A stretch of 10,324 nucleotides of DNA from UBA685 sp002299005 (GCA_963966775.1 CAXAAH010000056.1:1-10324); one strand, 5' to 3'; positions 1-7,167 are shown, numbered from the stretch's first letter. Notes: a model not told the origin generated them from the sequence alone. A program made the numbers and translations.

Positions 1-713
1 GCCATCACATTCATCGATAGGATATTGGCCTCAAGCGGTAATTGCGCCATATGCACAACCGCATCGCCAATATGTTGCACATTAATCGTCGGCTCAGCCT
101 TGATAGAGCCATCTGCTTGCGGGACGCCTTTGCTGATTTGGTCTGTCATATCAGAGGCGGCATTGCCAATATCAATCTGGCCGCACGCGATATTATGCGC
201 CCGCCCATCAAGCGCGATAGATTTCGTTAGGCCCGTTATCGCATGCTTCGATGATGTATAGGCCGCCGATCCAGGGCGCGGCATCTGCGCTGAGATAGAG
301 CCATTATTAATGATCCGCCCGCCTTGCGGGTCTTGGTCACGCATCATCCGATAGGCCTGTTGTGCCATCAGAAAAGCGCCGTTTAGATTAACATCAATCA
401 CGCCTTTAAACTGATCATAGGTCATATCGCCAATATTGGTGCTAGGCAGGGAATTGCCGGCATTATTAAACAGGATATCGAGCCTATTATGGCGCTGTGC
501 GATGGCCTCAAACAGGGCGGTCACAGAGGCAGGGTCTGTGACATCACTTACGATGGCATCGACCGGGCTTTCACAAAGCGCGGCAGTCTCATCAAGGCGT
601 TCTTGGTTGCGCGCGGTGGCAATGACATGAAAGCCAGCGGCGGCAAGTGAAATCGTGGCATTACGACCAATACCAGCGCTAGCGCCTGTCACAAGGGCAA
701 TCTTTTTCATCAT
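1..713 (-). CDS. SDR family oxidoreductase, C-terminus cut by window edge
   Basis: NAD(P)-dependent short-chain dehydrogenase/reductase; 237 codons are visible and the 3' end lies beyond base 1. Seen: the Rossmann dinucleotide motif TGASAGIG (residues 9-16), the structural NNAG (83-86), and the catalytic set N111, S139, Y152 and K156 (YTSSK). After the active site the usual PG turn is replaced by CGQIDIGNAA, a variant I know from one cytosolic SDR subgroup; the substrate cannot be told. The family is normally about 250 residues, so little is missing. Two ATGs stand side by side (711-713 and 708-710). The first is chosen because AGGAG lies six bases upstream of it. The gene is divergent from the MsrQ-like gene. 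No signal peptide or membrane segment is visible. The family call is sure; the role is unknown. Confidence 0.93.
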   Translation of the reverse strand, partial: MMKKIALVTGASAGIGRNATISLAAAGFHVIATARNQERLDETAALCESPVDAIVSDVTDPASVTALFEAIAQRHNRLDILFNNAGNSLPSTNIGDMTYDQFKGVIDVNLNGAFLMAQQAYRMMRDQDPQGGRIINNGSISAQMPRPGSAAYTSSKHAITGLTKSIALDGRAHNIACGQIDIGNAASDMTDQISKGVPQADGSIKAEPTINVQHIGDAVVHMAQLPLEANILSMNVM

Positions 714-980
714 AACTCACTCCTGTTTGGTGGTGATGGGGGGCAGGGGAAAACCTTTTGGAAGACCCTATCGTTAGAGCGTATCTGTCGGCAACTATTT
801 TGTCACTTTGGGGGGTATGCGGGAGTTATGGCCCTTAATTCCTTTACCAGTTTAGAGGTGGCAAGCACCCTTGGCGCAAATTATGGTATGAATTTCTGCC
901 CTAGCACAAAATCTTGCCATATTTGGTTTATATCCAAGGGGCCGTCACAGTTATATTTTGCCTTAAAGGTACCGGCTATC
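714..980. other. Divergent intergenic region
   Basis: This gap of 267 bases separates the minus-strand dehydrogenase from the plus-strand MsrQ-like gene and should carry both promoters. I could not pick a convincing -35/-10 pair for either. An open frame runs through it from base 828 into the MsrQ-like gene, but the extra residues show no family similarity, so I treat it as non-coding. Confidence 0.5.
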
Positions 981-1568
981 ATGTTAAAAACGGCTCTTCA
1001 CTCACGCTTTTTCATTTGGACATTATTGGCATTGCCATCCATCCCGATGATGGGCGCGCTCTATTCAGGCCAATCACCCGAGGAGGGGGTCGCGGTTGCG
1101 AAGGCGTTATTGCACCCCACGGGCGAATTCTCGGCACGGTTTTTGATTATCTCGATGGTGATATCACCGCTGGTCATGCTGTTTCCGCAATCGCGCTTTT
1201 GGCGTTGGATGATGAAGCGCAGACGTTATTTCGGCGTTGCGGCCTTCTTTTATGCGGCGTTCCATACGGTGCTTTATATCATCGATATACCGAGCCTTGC
1301 CGCCATGTTAGGAGAGTTTTTTGCCCTTGGGATTTGGACAGGCTGGCTAGCCATGTTTGTATTCTTGCCGCTGGCGATTACCTCTAATGATTGGTCGGTA
1401 AAGGTGATGGGGCCGCAATGGAAGACGCTCCAGCGTTTTGTCTATCTTGCGGCTGTTGCGACGTTGCTTCATTGGCTGTTCGTCCATAATGATTTCGGCC
1501 CAGCGTTGGTCCATTTCATCCCGCTAGCAGGCTTGGAAGCCTATCGGATTAGACGCCGTATGCGCTAG
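981..1568 (+). CDS. Ferric reductase-like haem membrane protein (MsrQ/YedZ-like)
   Basis: Integral membrane protein of 195 residues with the ferric-reductase-like transmembrane domain, close to the usual MsrQ size of about 200. MsrQ is a haem b protein that passes electrons from the respiratory chain or a flavin reductase to the periplasmic methionine sulfoxide reductase MsrP. Seen: the blocks HPTGEFSARFLIISM (45-59), RRYFGVAAFFYAAFHTVLY (81-99), GWLAMFVFLPLAITS (121-135) and LQRFVYLAAVATLLHWLF (150-167). H95 and H164 stand where the haem-ligand histidines lie. The LHR histidine usual before the last helix is Gln here (Q151). No MsrP gene is adjacent, so another partner is possible. The start at 981 begins the recognisable family N-terminus; AAGG stands about 12 bases upstream, so initiation is not certain. 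An in-frame extension to 828 exists but looks non-coding. Confidence 0.8.
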   Translation: MLKTALHSRFFIWTLLALPSIPMMGALYSGQSPEEGVAVAKALLHPTGEFSARFLIISMVISPLVMLFPQSRFWRWMMKRRRYFGVAAFFYAAFHTVLYIIDIPSLAAMLGEFFALGIWTGWLAMFVFLPLAITSNDWSVKVMGPQWKTLQRFVYLAAVATLLHWLFVHNDFGPALVHFIPLAGLEAYRIRRRMR

Positions 1569-1579
1569 GTTTGTGGTAG

Positions 1580-1888
1580 GTGTCTGCCCCCATATCAGAG
1601 GCAAAAGCGCGGCTGATGTGGGGGTTTTTGCTCAATCGCAATCAGGGAAAAGCGCGCGCGCAAAAGGCGGTGCTACAAGCCAAATTTCCCGCGCAAAGGT
1701 TTGATAGCGTTCAAGTCAATCTCATGGATATTGATCATATTAGACGGGCATCACACGACATTGCTTTGAGGCATCGTGAAATTAACGCTCTTTACAATGT
1801 CGCAGGTGTTTTAACCGATAAACTCGTCATGAGCGTCTTGGGCTCATTCGTGATCAAACCCAGAATGGCAGCAATTATGGCAAGGTGA
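1580..1888 (+). pseudogene. Fragment of a second SDR oxidoreductase
   Basis: A short open frame (102 codons) whose middle, about residues 20-88, reads like the first third of a short-chain dehydrogenase. NRNQGKARAQ corresponds to the strand after the cofactor loop, VQVNLMDIDHIRRA to the acidic D-L-x-D region, and INALYNVAGVLTD to the NNAG strand, here NVAG. The glycine-rich TGxxxGIG segment that should precede it is absent in all three plus frames. Nothing after LVMSVLG resembles the family: no catalytic Ser, YxxxK or C-terminus. The frame ends inside the 3' end of the convergent phosphatase gene (14-base overlap). I read it as a relic cut at both ends, not as a small functional protein. It has no convincing ribosome binding site. 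It is not similar enough to the intact dehydrogenase at 1-713 to be an obvious tandem copy. Confidence 0.65.
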
Positions 1889-2420
1889 ATAGCCGCGATT
1901 GCCGTGTTTCTGGATCATAGATGACAAGCCCGCCGCTTGGCACAAATATGCCTGTGACGGCCTGAATGACCACTTGGTGCGTGACCAATAACCAGCTTTC
2001 ATCATCCCTTATGCCCGCAAGCTCTGACAGTAAGGCTGTGATTGTCTCATCTCTGTCGACATGGCCTTCAAAGAATGAAGCAAGCCCGTCATGAACCTCC
2101 CAGTCACCTAGACCAAGCTCTTCGGCTGTATCAACACACCGGCACCAAGGGCTCGATAGCACTCTGGTCACTAAAATATCATTATCCCTGAACTTGCGCC
2201 CTATCTCCTTTGCTTGCTTTCGACCCTCATCATTTAGATTTCGCTGCGTGTTGCAATCATCTATCGAAAAAGAGGCGGGGTCTCCCACACCAGGGGCTAG
2301 CGCGTGGCGCATGAAAATCACATTCTCAGCGGCGAAGGCACTAGCGCTCGCCATGATGACGAGTAAGACACCGAAAGATAGCCTTGTTAACATCACCCTT
2401 ATTTCCCTCATTCTTTGCAT
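1875..2420 (-). CDS. Exported histidine phosphatase family protein
   Basis: Branch-1-type histidine phosphatase fold protein, 181 residues. An N-terminal signal sequence (MLTRLSFGVLLVIMASASAFA, with a likely cut after AFA) puts it in the periplasm. Seen: FMRHALAPG with the phospho-accepting His (R38, H39; RHA instead of the more usual RHG), LSSPWCRCVDTA (R94) and VTHQ (H148), the second active-site His. The block DDCNTQRNLNDEGR after RHA is typical of a conserved but uncharacterised subgroup. The substrate is unknown; members of the superfamily act on phospho-sugars, phospho-proteins or phosphate esters. The start at 2420 has AGGGA nine bases upstream. An ATG at 2393 also gives a clean signal peptide and is a real alternative. 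The frame stays open to 2555, but those residues precede the signal sequence and look non-coding. It converges on the SDR fragment. Confidence 0.85.
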   Translation of the reverse strand: MQRMREIRVMLTRLSFGVLLVIMASASAFAAENVIFMRHALAPGVGDPASFSIDDCNTQRNLNDEGRKQAKEIGRKFRDNDILVTRVLSSPWCRCVDTAEELGLGDWEVHDGLASFFEGHVDRDETITALLSELAGIRDDESWLLVTHQVVIQAVTGIFVPSGGLVIYDPETRQSRLFTLP

Positions 2421-2723
2421 TTCATCTATTCCCTGCCATCTATTTTCTGCATGATATAGTCTATAAGCCCCGCAATCCCAGATAAGGATGTGACGCTTAT
2501 AAAAAGTGGCGCGCATTCGCCTTCTTTCAATCATCGCATAAGGAAAGCACCGCATCTGGCGCTGTAACCATCGCTAACCTTAGAGATAGCAAATCCAACA
2601 CCGCGATATGAAAAAGCTGGCATAATCACAGGTCAAGCTTTGCCAAGCCAAGAATTTTCACGTTAACTAGAGATAGATGAGGTTGTGACTTTTGATACCC
2701 AGCTAGTGACTGTGAGGGACAAA
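2421..2723. other. Divergent intergenic region, no gene seen
   Basis: This stretch of 303 bases lies between the phosphatase and the thiamine-diphosphate enzyme, which point away from each other, so both promoters should be here. I found no RNA gene, strong inverted repeat or convincing promoter hexamers. Open frames extend into it from both neighbours (to 2555 on the minus strand and from 2685 on the plus strand), but neither extension has family-like sequence. Confidence 0.5.
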
Positions 2724-4370
2724 ATGAAATTCTACGAAGCATGTGCTGCGGCCTTTCGGCGCGAGAATATCGACACCTGCTTTGCCCTATTGGGCGATGC
2801 CAACATGCATTGGGCAGGCGCATTGGCCGAACAAGGTGCTAATTTTATCTATACCCGCCATGAACATGCCGCTGTTGCTGCCGCCGCATCACATGCCAGA
2901 GCGACCGGCAATATTGGCTGTGCGACCGTCACATGCGGGCCCGGCGTTACGCAGTTAATGACCATCTTGCCAATCGCCGTTCGCGCGCAAATTCCGGTGA
3001 TTGTCTTTGCCGGCGAAGCCCCCCTCTTGAAGGCATGGTATAACCAAAAAATTGACCAAGCGCCTTTTGTTGAGGCATGCGGGGCGCGCTATCATGCGCT
3101 TCATGACACGGCCGCGATGATTGACGATATCCATGCCGCCATAGCAGAGGCTAAGCGGGATAGAACCGTTGTCGTCATAGGCGTTCCCTTTGATTTGCAA
3201 CAGCAACATTATGAAGGCGCCCTCGACCAGCCCCTGTCAGACGCACGCGCTACCCCGCCAGCCCCACTGCCCCCACAGGCGAGGCAAATAGAGGAAGCTG
3301 TGCGGTGGATTGATGAGGCGCAAAGACCGGTTATTATGGCCGGCCTTGGGGCTGTTTCATCAGACGCGCATGATGCCTGCCTTCACTTGGCAGAAAAGGC
3401 CGGCGCGCTTGTGGCGACCACCTTGCCAGCCAAAGGGTATTTTCATCACCAAGATTACAGCCTTGGCATGGCAGGCGGTTTTGCCACCGAGAAAGCCAAA
3501 GATATTTTCCAGCAAGCTGACCTTGTGATAGGCATTGGCGCGCGCCTTGCTAGCCATGCTTTTAATGGTGGCAAGCTAACGCCCGATGCGCGTGTCATTC
3601 ACCTTGATATTGACCCGCAAGAAATGGTGCAAGGGCGCAAAGCCGCTGATTTGCTTATATCGTCAGATGCCAAATTAGGCGCAGATGCCCTCGCATCTTC
3701 TGTCACGCCCAAAACAGGCTGGCGCACGCCAGAGATGCGCCAAAAGACAAATGACGCGCTTAATCTGCCAGATGATCACGCAACACCAGATGGCCTGCTT
3801 CACCCAATGGCTGTTATCAAGACGCTGTCAGAGATCACCCCGCCTGATTGCCATATCATTAACACATCTGGCCATAGCGCCTATTATGCGGCCCATATGA
3901 ACCAGCACCCGCAATCGCATTTTACCGTTATTCGTGATTTTGGCGCGATTGGTAACGGCACATCCTTTGCGCTTGGCATTGCCGCCGCCCACCCTTTGCG
4001 GCCGATTATCTTGATAGATGGTGATGGGTCTGCCTTGATGCATATTCAAGAATTGGAGACGATGAAGCGTCATAATCTAAAGATATTGACGATTATCATG
4101 AATGATGGGGCCTATGGCTCTGAGGTGCATAAATTGCGCGCTGACAATGTCACACTTGCAGGCTCTGTTTTTGGCCGGCCAGATTTTGCAGGCATTGGCA
4201 GAGGCTTTGGGATGGAGGGCACGGTTTTTGCCAGCCCTGATGATATGCCAAAGATGATGGCAACCAAGCTAGCTGACTTCTTGCGCCAAGATGGCCCGCA
4301 AATCTGGGATATTCATATCTCTGATGAGATTGCCTCACCGCAGATATTGGCGGCCCATAAAAGCCACTAG
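2724..4370 (+). CDS. Thiamine-diphosphate-dependent enzyme, acetolactate synthase-like
   Basis: 548 residues, the usual length of the acetolactate synthase/pyruvate decarboxylase family: ThDP pyrimidine-binding domain (about 1-165), central domain (about 185-320) and C-terminal ThDP/Mg-binding domain (about 350-530). Seen: catalytic Glu in TRHEHAAVAAA (E47), which activates the cofactor; TCGPGVTQLMT, with Cys where many members have Ser (SGPG); the central LPAKGYF; and the cofactor motif GDGS (433-436) followed after the expected spacing by NDGAYG (460-465). Such enzymes cleave or join 2-oxo acids. The substrate here is not clear, and there is no IlvH-type regulatory subunit or ketol-acid reductoisomerase nearby, so I do not call it IlvB/IlvI. 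The ATG at 2724 is chosen because GAGGG lies just upstream and KFYEACAAAF is the normal family beginning. An ATG at 2685 would add 13 residues. It stands alone as a transcription unit. Confidence 0.88.
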   Translation: MKFYEACAAAFRRENIDTCFALLGDANMHWAGALAEQGANFIYTRHEHAAVAAAASHARATGNIGCATVTCGPGVTQLMTILPIAVRAQIPVIVFAGEAPLLKAWYNQKIDQAPFVEACGARYHALHDTAAMIDDIHAAIAEAKRDRTVVVIGVPFDLQQQHYEGALDQPLSDARATPPAPLPPQARQIEEAVRWIDEAQRPVIMAGLGAVSSDAHDACLHLAEKAGALVATTLPAKGYFHHQDYSLGMAGGFATEKAKDIFQQADLVIGIGARLASHAFNGGKLTPDARVIHLDIDPQEMVQGRKAADLLISSDAKLGADALASSVTPKTGWRTPEMRQKTNDALNLPDDHATPDGLLHPMAVIKTLSEITPPDCHIINTSGHSAYYAAHMNQHPQSHFTVIRDFGAIGNGTSFALGIAAAHPLRPIILIDGDGSALMHIQELETMKRHNLKILTIIMNDGAYGSEVHKLRADNVTLAGSVFGRPDFAGIGRGFGMEGTVFASPDDMPKMMATKLADFLRQDGPQIWDIHISDEIASPQILAAHKSH

Positions 4371-4439
4371 CTGCCCGTAAATGTGGCACTTTGCCGAGCA
4401 GGGCTAGCCATGCCGCCAGACAAGCCTTAATAATACCAG

Positions 4440-4470
4440 ACGCGCTCTAATAATCAGCGCGTTATATTTT
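4440..4470 (+). terminator. Possible rho-independent terminator
   Basis: ACGCGCT (4440-4446) and AGCGCGT (4456-4462) form a perfect 7-bp GC-rich stem with a nine-base loop, followed by TATATTTT. It lies 70 bases after the stop of the thiamine-diphosphate enzyme and just before the ribosome binding site of the DUF2721 gene. It could end the first gene or act as an operator or attenuator for the second. A stem of this length can arise by chance, so this is tentative. Confidence 0.35.
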
Positions 4471-4491
4471 GTTCATTTGAGGCAGTTTCTT

Positions 4492-4893
4492 ATGGTTTCA
4501 CAGTCAATCTTTGCGCTTTTCCCCGCTATCCCTCTTGCCATAGCCGCGCTGAATTTCCGCTATATTAGCATCGCTGGCCTAATGCGCGATTTATCATCAC
4601 AGATTGAAAAAGGCGCCTCTAGCATATGGAATAAGGACGTCATTAATGGCGAGATTTTGATTTTGCGCAGACGCATGGTGTTAATTAAGATTTCCTCTTT
4701 CTTTTGCGGCTTTGCATTTATCTCAAACCTCGTCGCGCTCTATTTCATCAGCATTATGGCCAATGGCATTGCCAAAACAGGTCTCACAATTACCATTGCG
4801 GCGATGGTGCTTAGCATGGTCTTCTTTTGTATCGAGACAATTTTATCAACCAAGGCGTTAAATATGCATATCGCCGAATTGAAAGATGATTAA
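4492..4893 (+). CDS. DUF2721 family membrane protein
   Basis: 133 residues, matching the usual size of DUF2721 proteins. Seen: an N-terminal hydrophobic segment (about 3-20) ending in NFRYISIAGLMRDL, the family-like motif after the first helix; a polar stretch; a basic LRRRMVL; and two further hydrophobic helices (about 63-88 and 95-117). This suggests an inner-membrane protein with three helices. Function is unknown for the family. The ATG at 4492 is chosen because GAGG (4479-4482) is nine bases upstream. The open frame begins at a TTG at 4477 that would overlap this site. The peroxiredoxin-like gene follows after 66 bases on the same strand and could be co-transcribed; nothing in the sequence links their functions. 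Confidence 0.8.
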   Translation: MVSQSIFALFPAIPLAIAALNFRYISIAGLMRDLSSQIEKGASSIWNKDVINGEILILRRRMVLIKISSFFCGFAFISNLVALYFISIMANGIAKTGLTITIAAMVLSMVFFCIETILSTKALNMHIAELKDD

Positions 4894-4959
4894 GCTTTCC
4901 CATGCACAAGAAAATGATAGGCTGAATAAGGTCTTTAAACAGATAGAGGAATAGCCAAG

Positions 4960-5478
4960 ATGACACATGCGAAACCAAAGATAAATGCGCCGATCACGCC
5001 TTTCAGCCTGCCTGTCATTGATAGCGATAGCCCGGTAACAATCGGCGGCGCGAGCGAACGCTGGATGATGCTATTTGTCTATCGCGGCAAACATTGCCCA
5101 CGATGCAAGCGCTTTTTGAATAAGCTAAATGCGGCATTGGCCGCGTGGGAAGATGTTGTGGATGTTGTGGTAATCTCGGCTGATACGAAGGAGAAGGCGG
5201 CGGCTGACAAGGCTGAATTTGGCTGGGATTTCACGCTTGGTTATGGGCTGACAGAGCCGCAAATGCGGGCCCTTGGTCTGTATGTCTCAACGCCTTTATC
5301 AGAGGCTGAGACAACGGCCACATTCGCAGAGCCCGGCAGTTTTGGTATTCGCCCTGATGGGAGCTTGATGCTTGTTGATATCTCGAACGGCCCCGCCGCA
5401 CGCCCTGATCTCGAAGAGTTGCTTGATGGGATGATTTTCAACATCGAAAATAACCGCCCCGCAAGAGGCACGGCGTAA
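4960..5478 (+). CDS. Peroxiredoxin-like (AhpC/TSA fold) protein with CxxC
   Basis: 172-residue cytosolic thioredoxin-fold protein of the redoxin/peroxiredoxin-like group. Seen: N-terminal APITPFSLPVI, the beta strand LFVYRGKHCPRCKRFL with the redox pair C46 and C49, VVISADTKEKAAADKAEF (the usual segment after the active site), and SFGIRPDGSLMLVDIS, which matches the late strand where peroxiredoxins have F(V/I)I.PDG. The CxxC instead of the single PxxxT/SxxC cysteine suggests a thiol-disulfide reductase or thioredoxin-coupled peroxidase. The exact substrate cannot be told. No signal peptide. GAGGA (4946-4950) lies nine bases before the ATG and settles the start. Its stop is nine bases from the stop of the convergent sugar dehydrogenase. 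Confidence 0.86.
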   Translation: MTHAKPKINAPITPFSLPVIDSDSPVTIGGASERWMMLFVYRGKHCPRCKRFLNKLNAALAAWEDVVDVVVISADTKEKAAADKAEFGWDFTLGYGLTEPQMRALGLYVSTPLSEAETTATFAEPGSFGIRPDGSLMLVDISNGPAARPDLEELLDGMIFNIENNRPARGTA

Positions 5479-5487
5479 CACCAACCC

Positions 5488-6606
5488 TCACTGGCTAATG
5501 CGATAGAGACCGCCGGGCGGATTGGTTAGCGCATTGGCGTCATTTAACAGCATGATGGCACCATCTGGGGCGACCGCCACATCACGAATGCGCCCCAAGG
5601 CCTTATCAATCAAAACGCGCTCTGATACGGGCAAGCCATCATCTCCCATCGAGACCACATACAAGCGCCTGAATTTGAGGGAGCCGACCAGCAACCCACC
5701 TGCCAGCTCATCAAACATCACCTTGCCATTGCGTGCCGGATAAAACGCCATGCCAGACGGCGCAATAGATGGCACCCAAACCCATGACGGGTCTACAAAG
5801 CCTGGTTTGGTCTCGAACGGGCTCACCTTGCCACCATTACCATATTCCTCGCCATGGCTGACAAGCGGCCAGCCATAATTGCCGCCAGATTTGATGATGT
5901 TAATCTCATCACCGCCTTGTGGCCCATGCTCATGCGTCCAGAGCGCCTTTGTATCGGGGTGAATGGCCATCCCTTGCGGATTACGATGACCGATAGAAAA
6001 GCTATGTGCCGCCCATCCCTCACGCTTTGGGTTATCAGCCGGGATACGCCCATCAAGGTGCAGGCGGATGATAGACCCATCATGTATCTGCGGGTTTTGG
6101 GCATTTTCACGAACACCGCGCTCGCCAAGGCTGGCATATAAATATCCGGCATGATTATCAAGACGACAGCCATAATGAACCGCCTGCCAGCTCGGGTTAT
6201 TTGAGGTGAAAATTGTTTGCCTATTTTCCAGCCTATCGCCCTCAAGCGTCGCTTTATCGATGGCGGTCACAATGCCCGCATCTTGCATCTTGCTATAGCA
6301 GAGGTAGATATCCTGCCCCCTCACCATCACATCCAGCAGGCCGCCTTGCTGTCTTGCCACCACTTCTGTGGGGTTTTGAATGATGGTGGCATCCCCCGAC
6401 GCTAAATCGACCCGCAGTAACCGGCCGCCACGTTCTGTCACCAGCATTTGGGTGGCAGAGATAAAATCCATACCCCAAGGATGTTCAAGATCTGGCCCAA
6501 TTTTTGCCAAATCCGGCGCGGCTATGGCAGGGGATGTCAAAAAGGCCAAGCCAGCACAAACAGCCATCAGCCTTTGCAGATATGATTTGAACACGTTTGA
6601 GACCAT
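5488..6606 (-). CDS. Secreted PQQ-dependent sugar dehydrogenase (YliI/Asd-like)
   Basis: 372-residue six-bladed beta-propeller of the soluble aldose sugar dehydrogenase type. These proteins bind pyrroloquinoline quinone and Ca2+ in the periplasm and oxidise aldoses at C1. Seen: a signal peptide of about 29 residues ending in SPAIA; HPWGMDF and LVTERGGRL of the first blade; QQGGLLDV (87-94); AVHYGCRLDNHAGYLYASLGE with the putative catalytic His (H144); GHRNPQGMAIHP (207-217); THEHGPQGGDEINII (224-238); NYGWP (243-247); and PSGMAFY (283-289). These blocks are close to diagnostic. The usual GxR after the His is GCR here. Start: ATG at 6604-6606 with AAGG ten bases upstream. No PQQ biosynthesis genes are in the window, so holoenzyme formation may depend on PQQ made elsewhere or taken up. 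Confidence 0.9.
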   Translation of the reverse strand: MVSNVFKSYLQRLMAVCAGLAFLTSPAIAAPDLAKIGPDLEHPWGMDFISATQMLVTERGGRLLRVDLASGDATIIQNPTEVVARQQGGLLDVMVRGQDIYLCYSKMQDAGIVTAIDKATLEGDRLENRQTIFTSNNPSWQAVHYGCRLDNHAGYLYASLGERGVRENAQNPQIHDGSIIRLHLDGRIPADNPKREGWAAHSFSIGHRNPQGMAIHPDTKALWTHEHGPQGGDEINIIKSGGNYGWPLVSHGEEYGNGGKVSPFETKPGFVDPSWVWVPSIAPSGMAFYPARNGKVMFDELAGGLLVGSLKFRRLYVVSMGDDGLPVSERVLIDKALGRIRDVAVAPDGAIMLLNDANALTNPPGGLYRISQ

Positions 6607-6801
6607 GGTGAACGAGCCTTCCCTTTTGATGGTTAGCGGGTTTTATGGTGGCAGGGCCAGCAATATGTAAGGATAGCTTAAGACACGGCCGAAAGAACCG
6701 CCAAGTAAAATAGATATTAGACCATTCAGTGGCGGATAAGTTGCATCTGAGAAAAATAGAAAAGGGATAAACATATAAATGATTAGTGAATAGATCGGCG
6801 T
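6607..6801. other. AT-rich spacer with a doubtful 43-codon ORF
   Basis: This gap lies upstream of the sugar dehydrogenase and downstream of the small His-rich gene, both on the minus strand. It should hold the dehydrogenase promoter, but I could not assign hexamers. A minus-strand ORF at 6643-6774 encodes 43 mostly hydrophobic residues ending GGSFGRVLSYPYILLALPP. It has no ribosome binding site and I do not call it a gene. The GG.GR.LS pattern faintly recalls the C-terminal helix of DUF4345 membrane proteins, so it may be a relic. Confidence 0.35.
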
Positions 6802-7074
6802 TTATTCATCTACCGGGGGTTGCATCCGTTTTACCTTTCTTTTTAGATGCAGGCTTACTTCTTGTTGGGTTGTGTCCTTACCCTGAAGGCCAGGCATATT
6901 TACCTCATCGTGAATATGCTGCCCGCCTTCGTGATGCCGATTTGAAGATTGCATACCATGATGCGCTTGATTCATTGCCGTACCGTCATGTTGTTCTTGT
7001 TGATAATGAAGAAGAACAAATGTAGCCGCTACACCAGCAGCAAATATAAAGAGATATGTGATTATAGTTTTCAT
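6802..7074 (-). CDS. Small membrane-anchored His-rich protein, possibly truncated
   Basis: 90 residues. Seen: an N-terminal hydrophobic anchor or uncleaved signal (about 4-22, IITYLFIFAAGVAATFVLL), then a soluble part with nine histidines in all (23, 29, 38, 39, 47, 48, 53, 55, 76) plus several Met, and the block EVNMPGLQGKDTTQQEV (57-73), then a basic tail. From memory, the MPGL-G-D-T--E block occurs in small periplasmic proteins of alphaproteobacteria that go on for about 100 more residues. Here the tail does not look like that, so the gene may be cut short. Metal (Cu, Ni or Zn) binding is a reasonable guess from the His/Met content, not shown. No good ribosome binding site precedes the ATG at 7074; a strong GGAGGAGG lies too far upstream (7119-7126). 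The neighbourhood is decayed. Confidence 0.55.
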   Translation of the reverse strand: MKTIITYLFIFAAGVAATFVLLHYQQEQHDGTAMNQAHHGMQSSNRHHEGGQHIHDEVNMPGLQGKDTTQQEVSLHLKRKVKRMQPPVDE

Positions 7075-7167
7075 CAGAATAAGCTTTTTTAAATTACAAT
7101 ATAAATCAGTAAATAAACCCTCCTCCAACTGGAGAGTAAAGCCAATAAAATATTTTAAATGTGGCTG

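Noticed and set aside
828..980. In-frame N-terminal extension of the MsrQ-like gene
   Set aside because: The 51 extra residues show no family similarity, and the recognisable N-terminus begins at 981.
914..1387. 157-codon plus-strand ORF
   Set aside because: It overlaps the MsrQ-like gene in another frame, and its translation resembles nothing while the MsrQ frame shows clear family blocks.
2421..2555. Upstream extension of the histidine phosphatase
   Set aside because: It would put 45 unlike residues before a clear signal peptide.
2640..2668. TTGCCA ... TTAACT as a promoter for the thiamine-diphosphate gene
   Set aside because: The spacing of 17 is right, but the -10 hexamer matches only three of six consensus bases.
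2685..2723. Earlier ATG of the thiamine-diphosphate enzyme
   Set aside because: The ATG at 2724 has the better ribosome binding site and starts with the normal family N-terminus.
5823..6245. 140-codon minus-strand ORF
   Set aside because: It is an out-of-frame shadow on the same strand as the sugar dehydrogenase, whose frame carries all conserved motifs.
6786..7025. 79-codon plus-strand ORF opposite the His-rich gene
   Set aside because: There is no recognisable similarity; the minus-strand frame has an anchor, His clusters and a known-looking motif.
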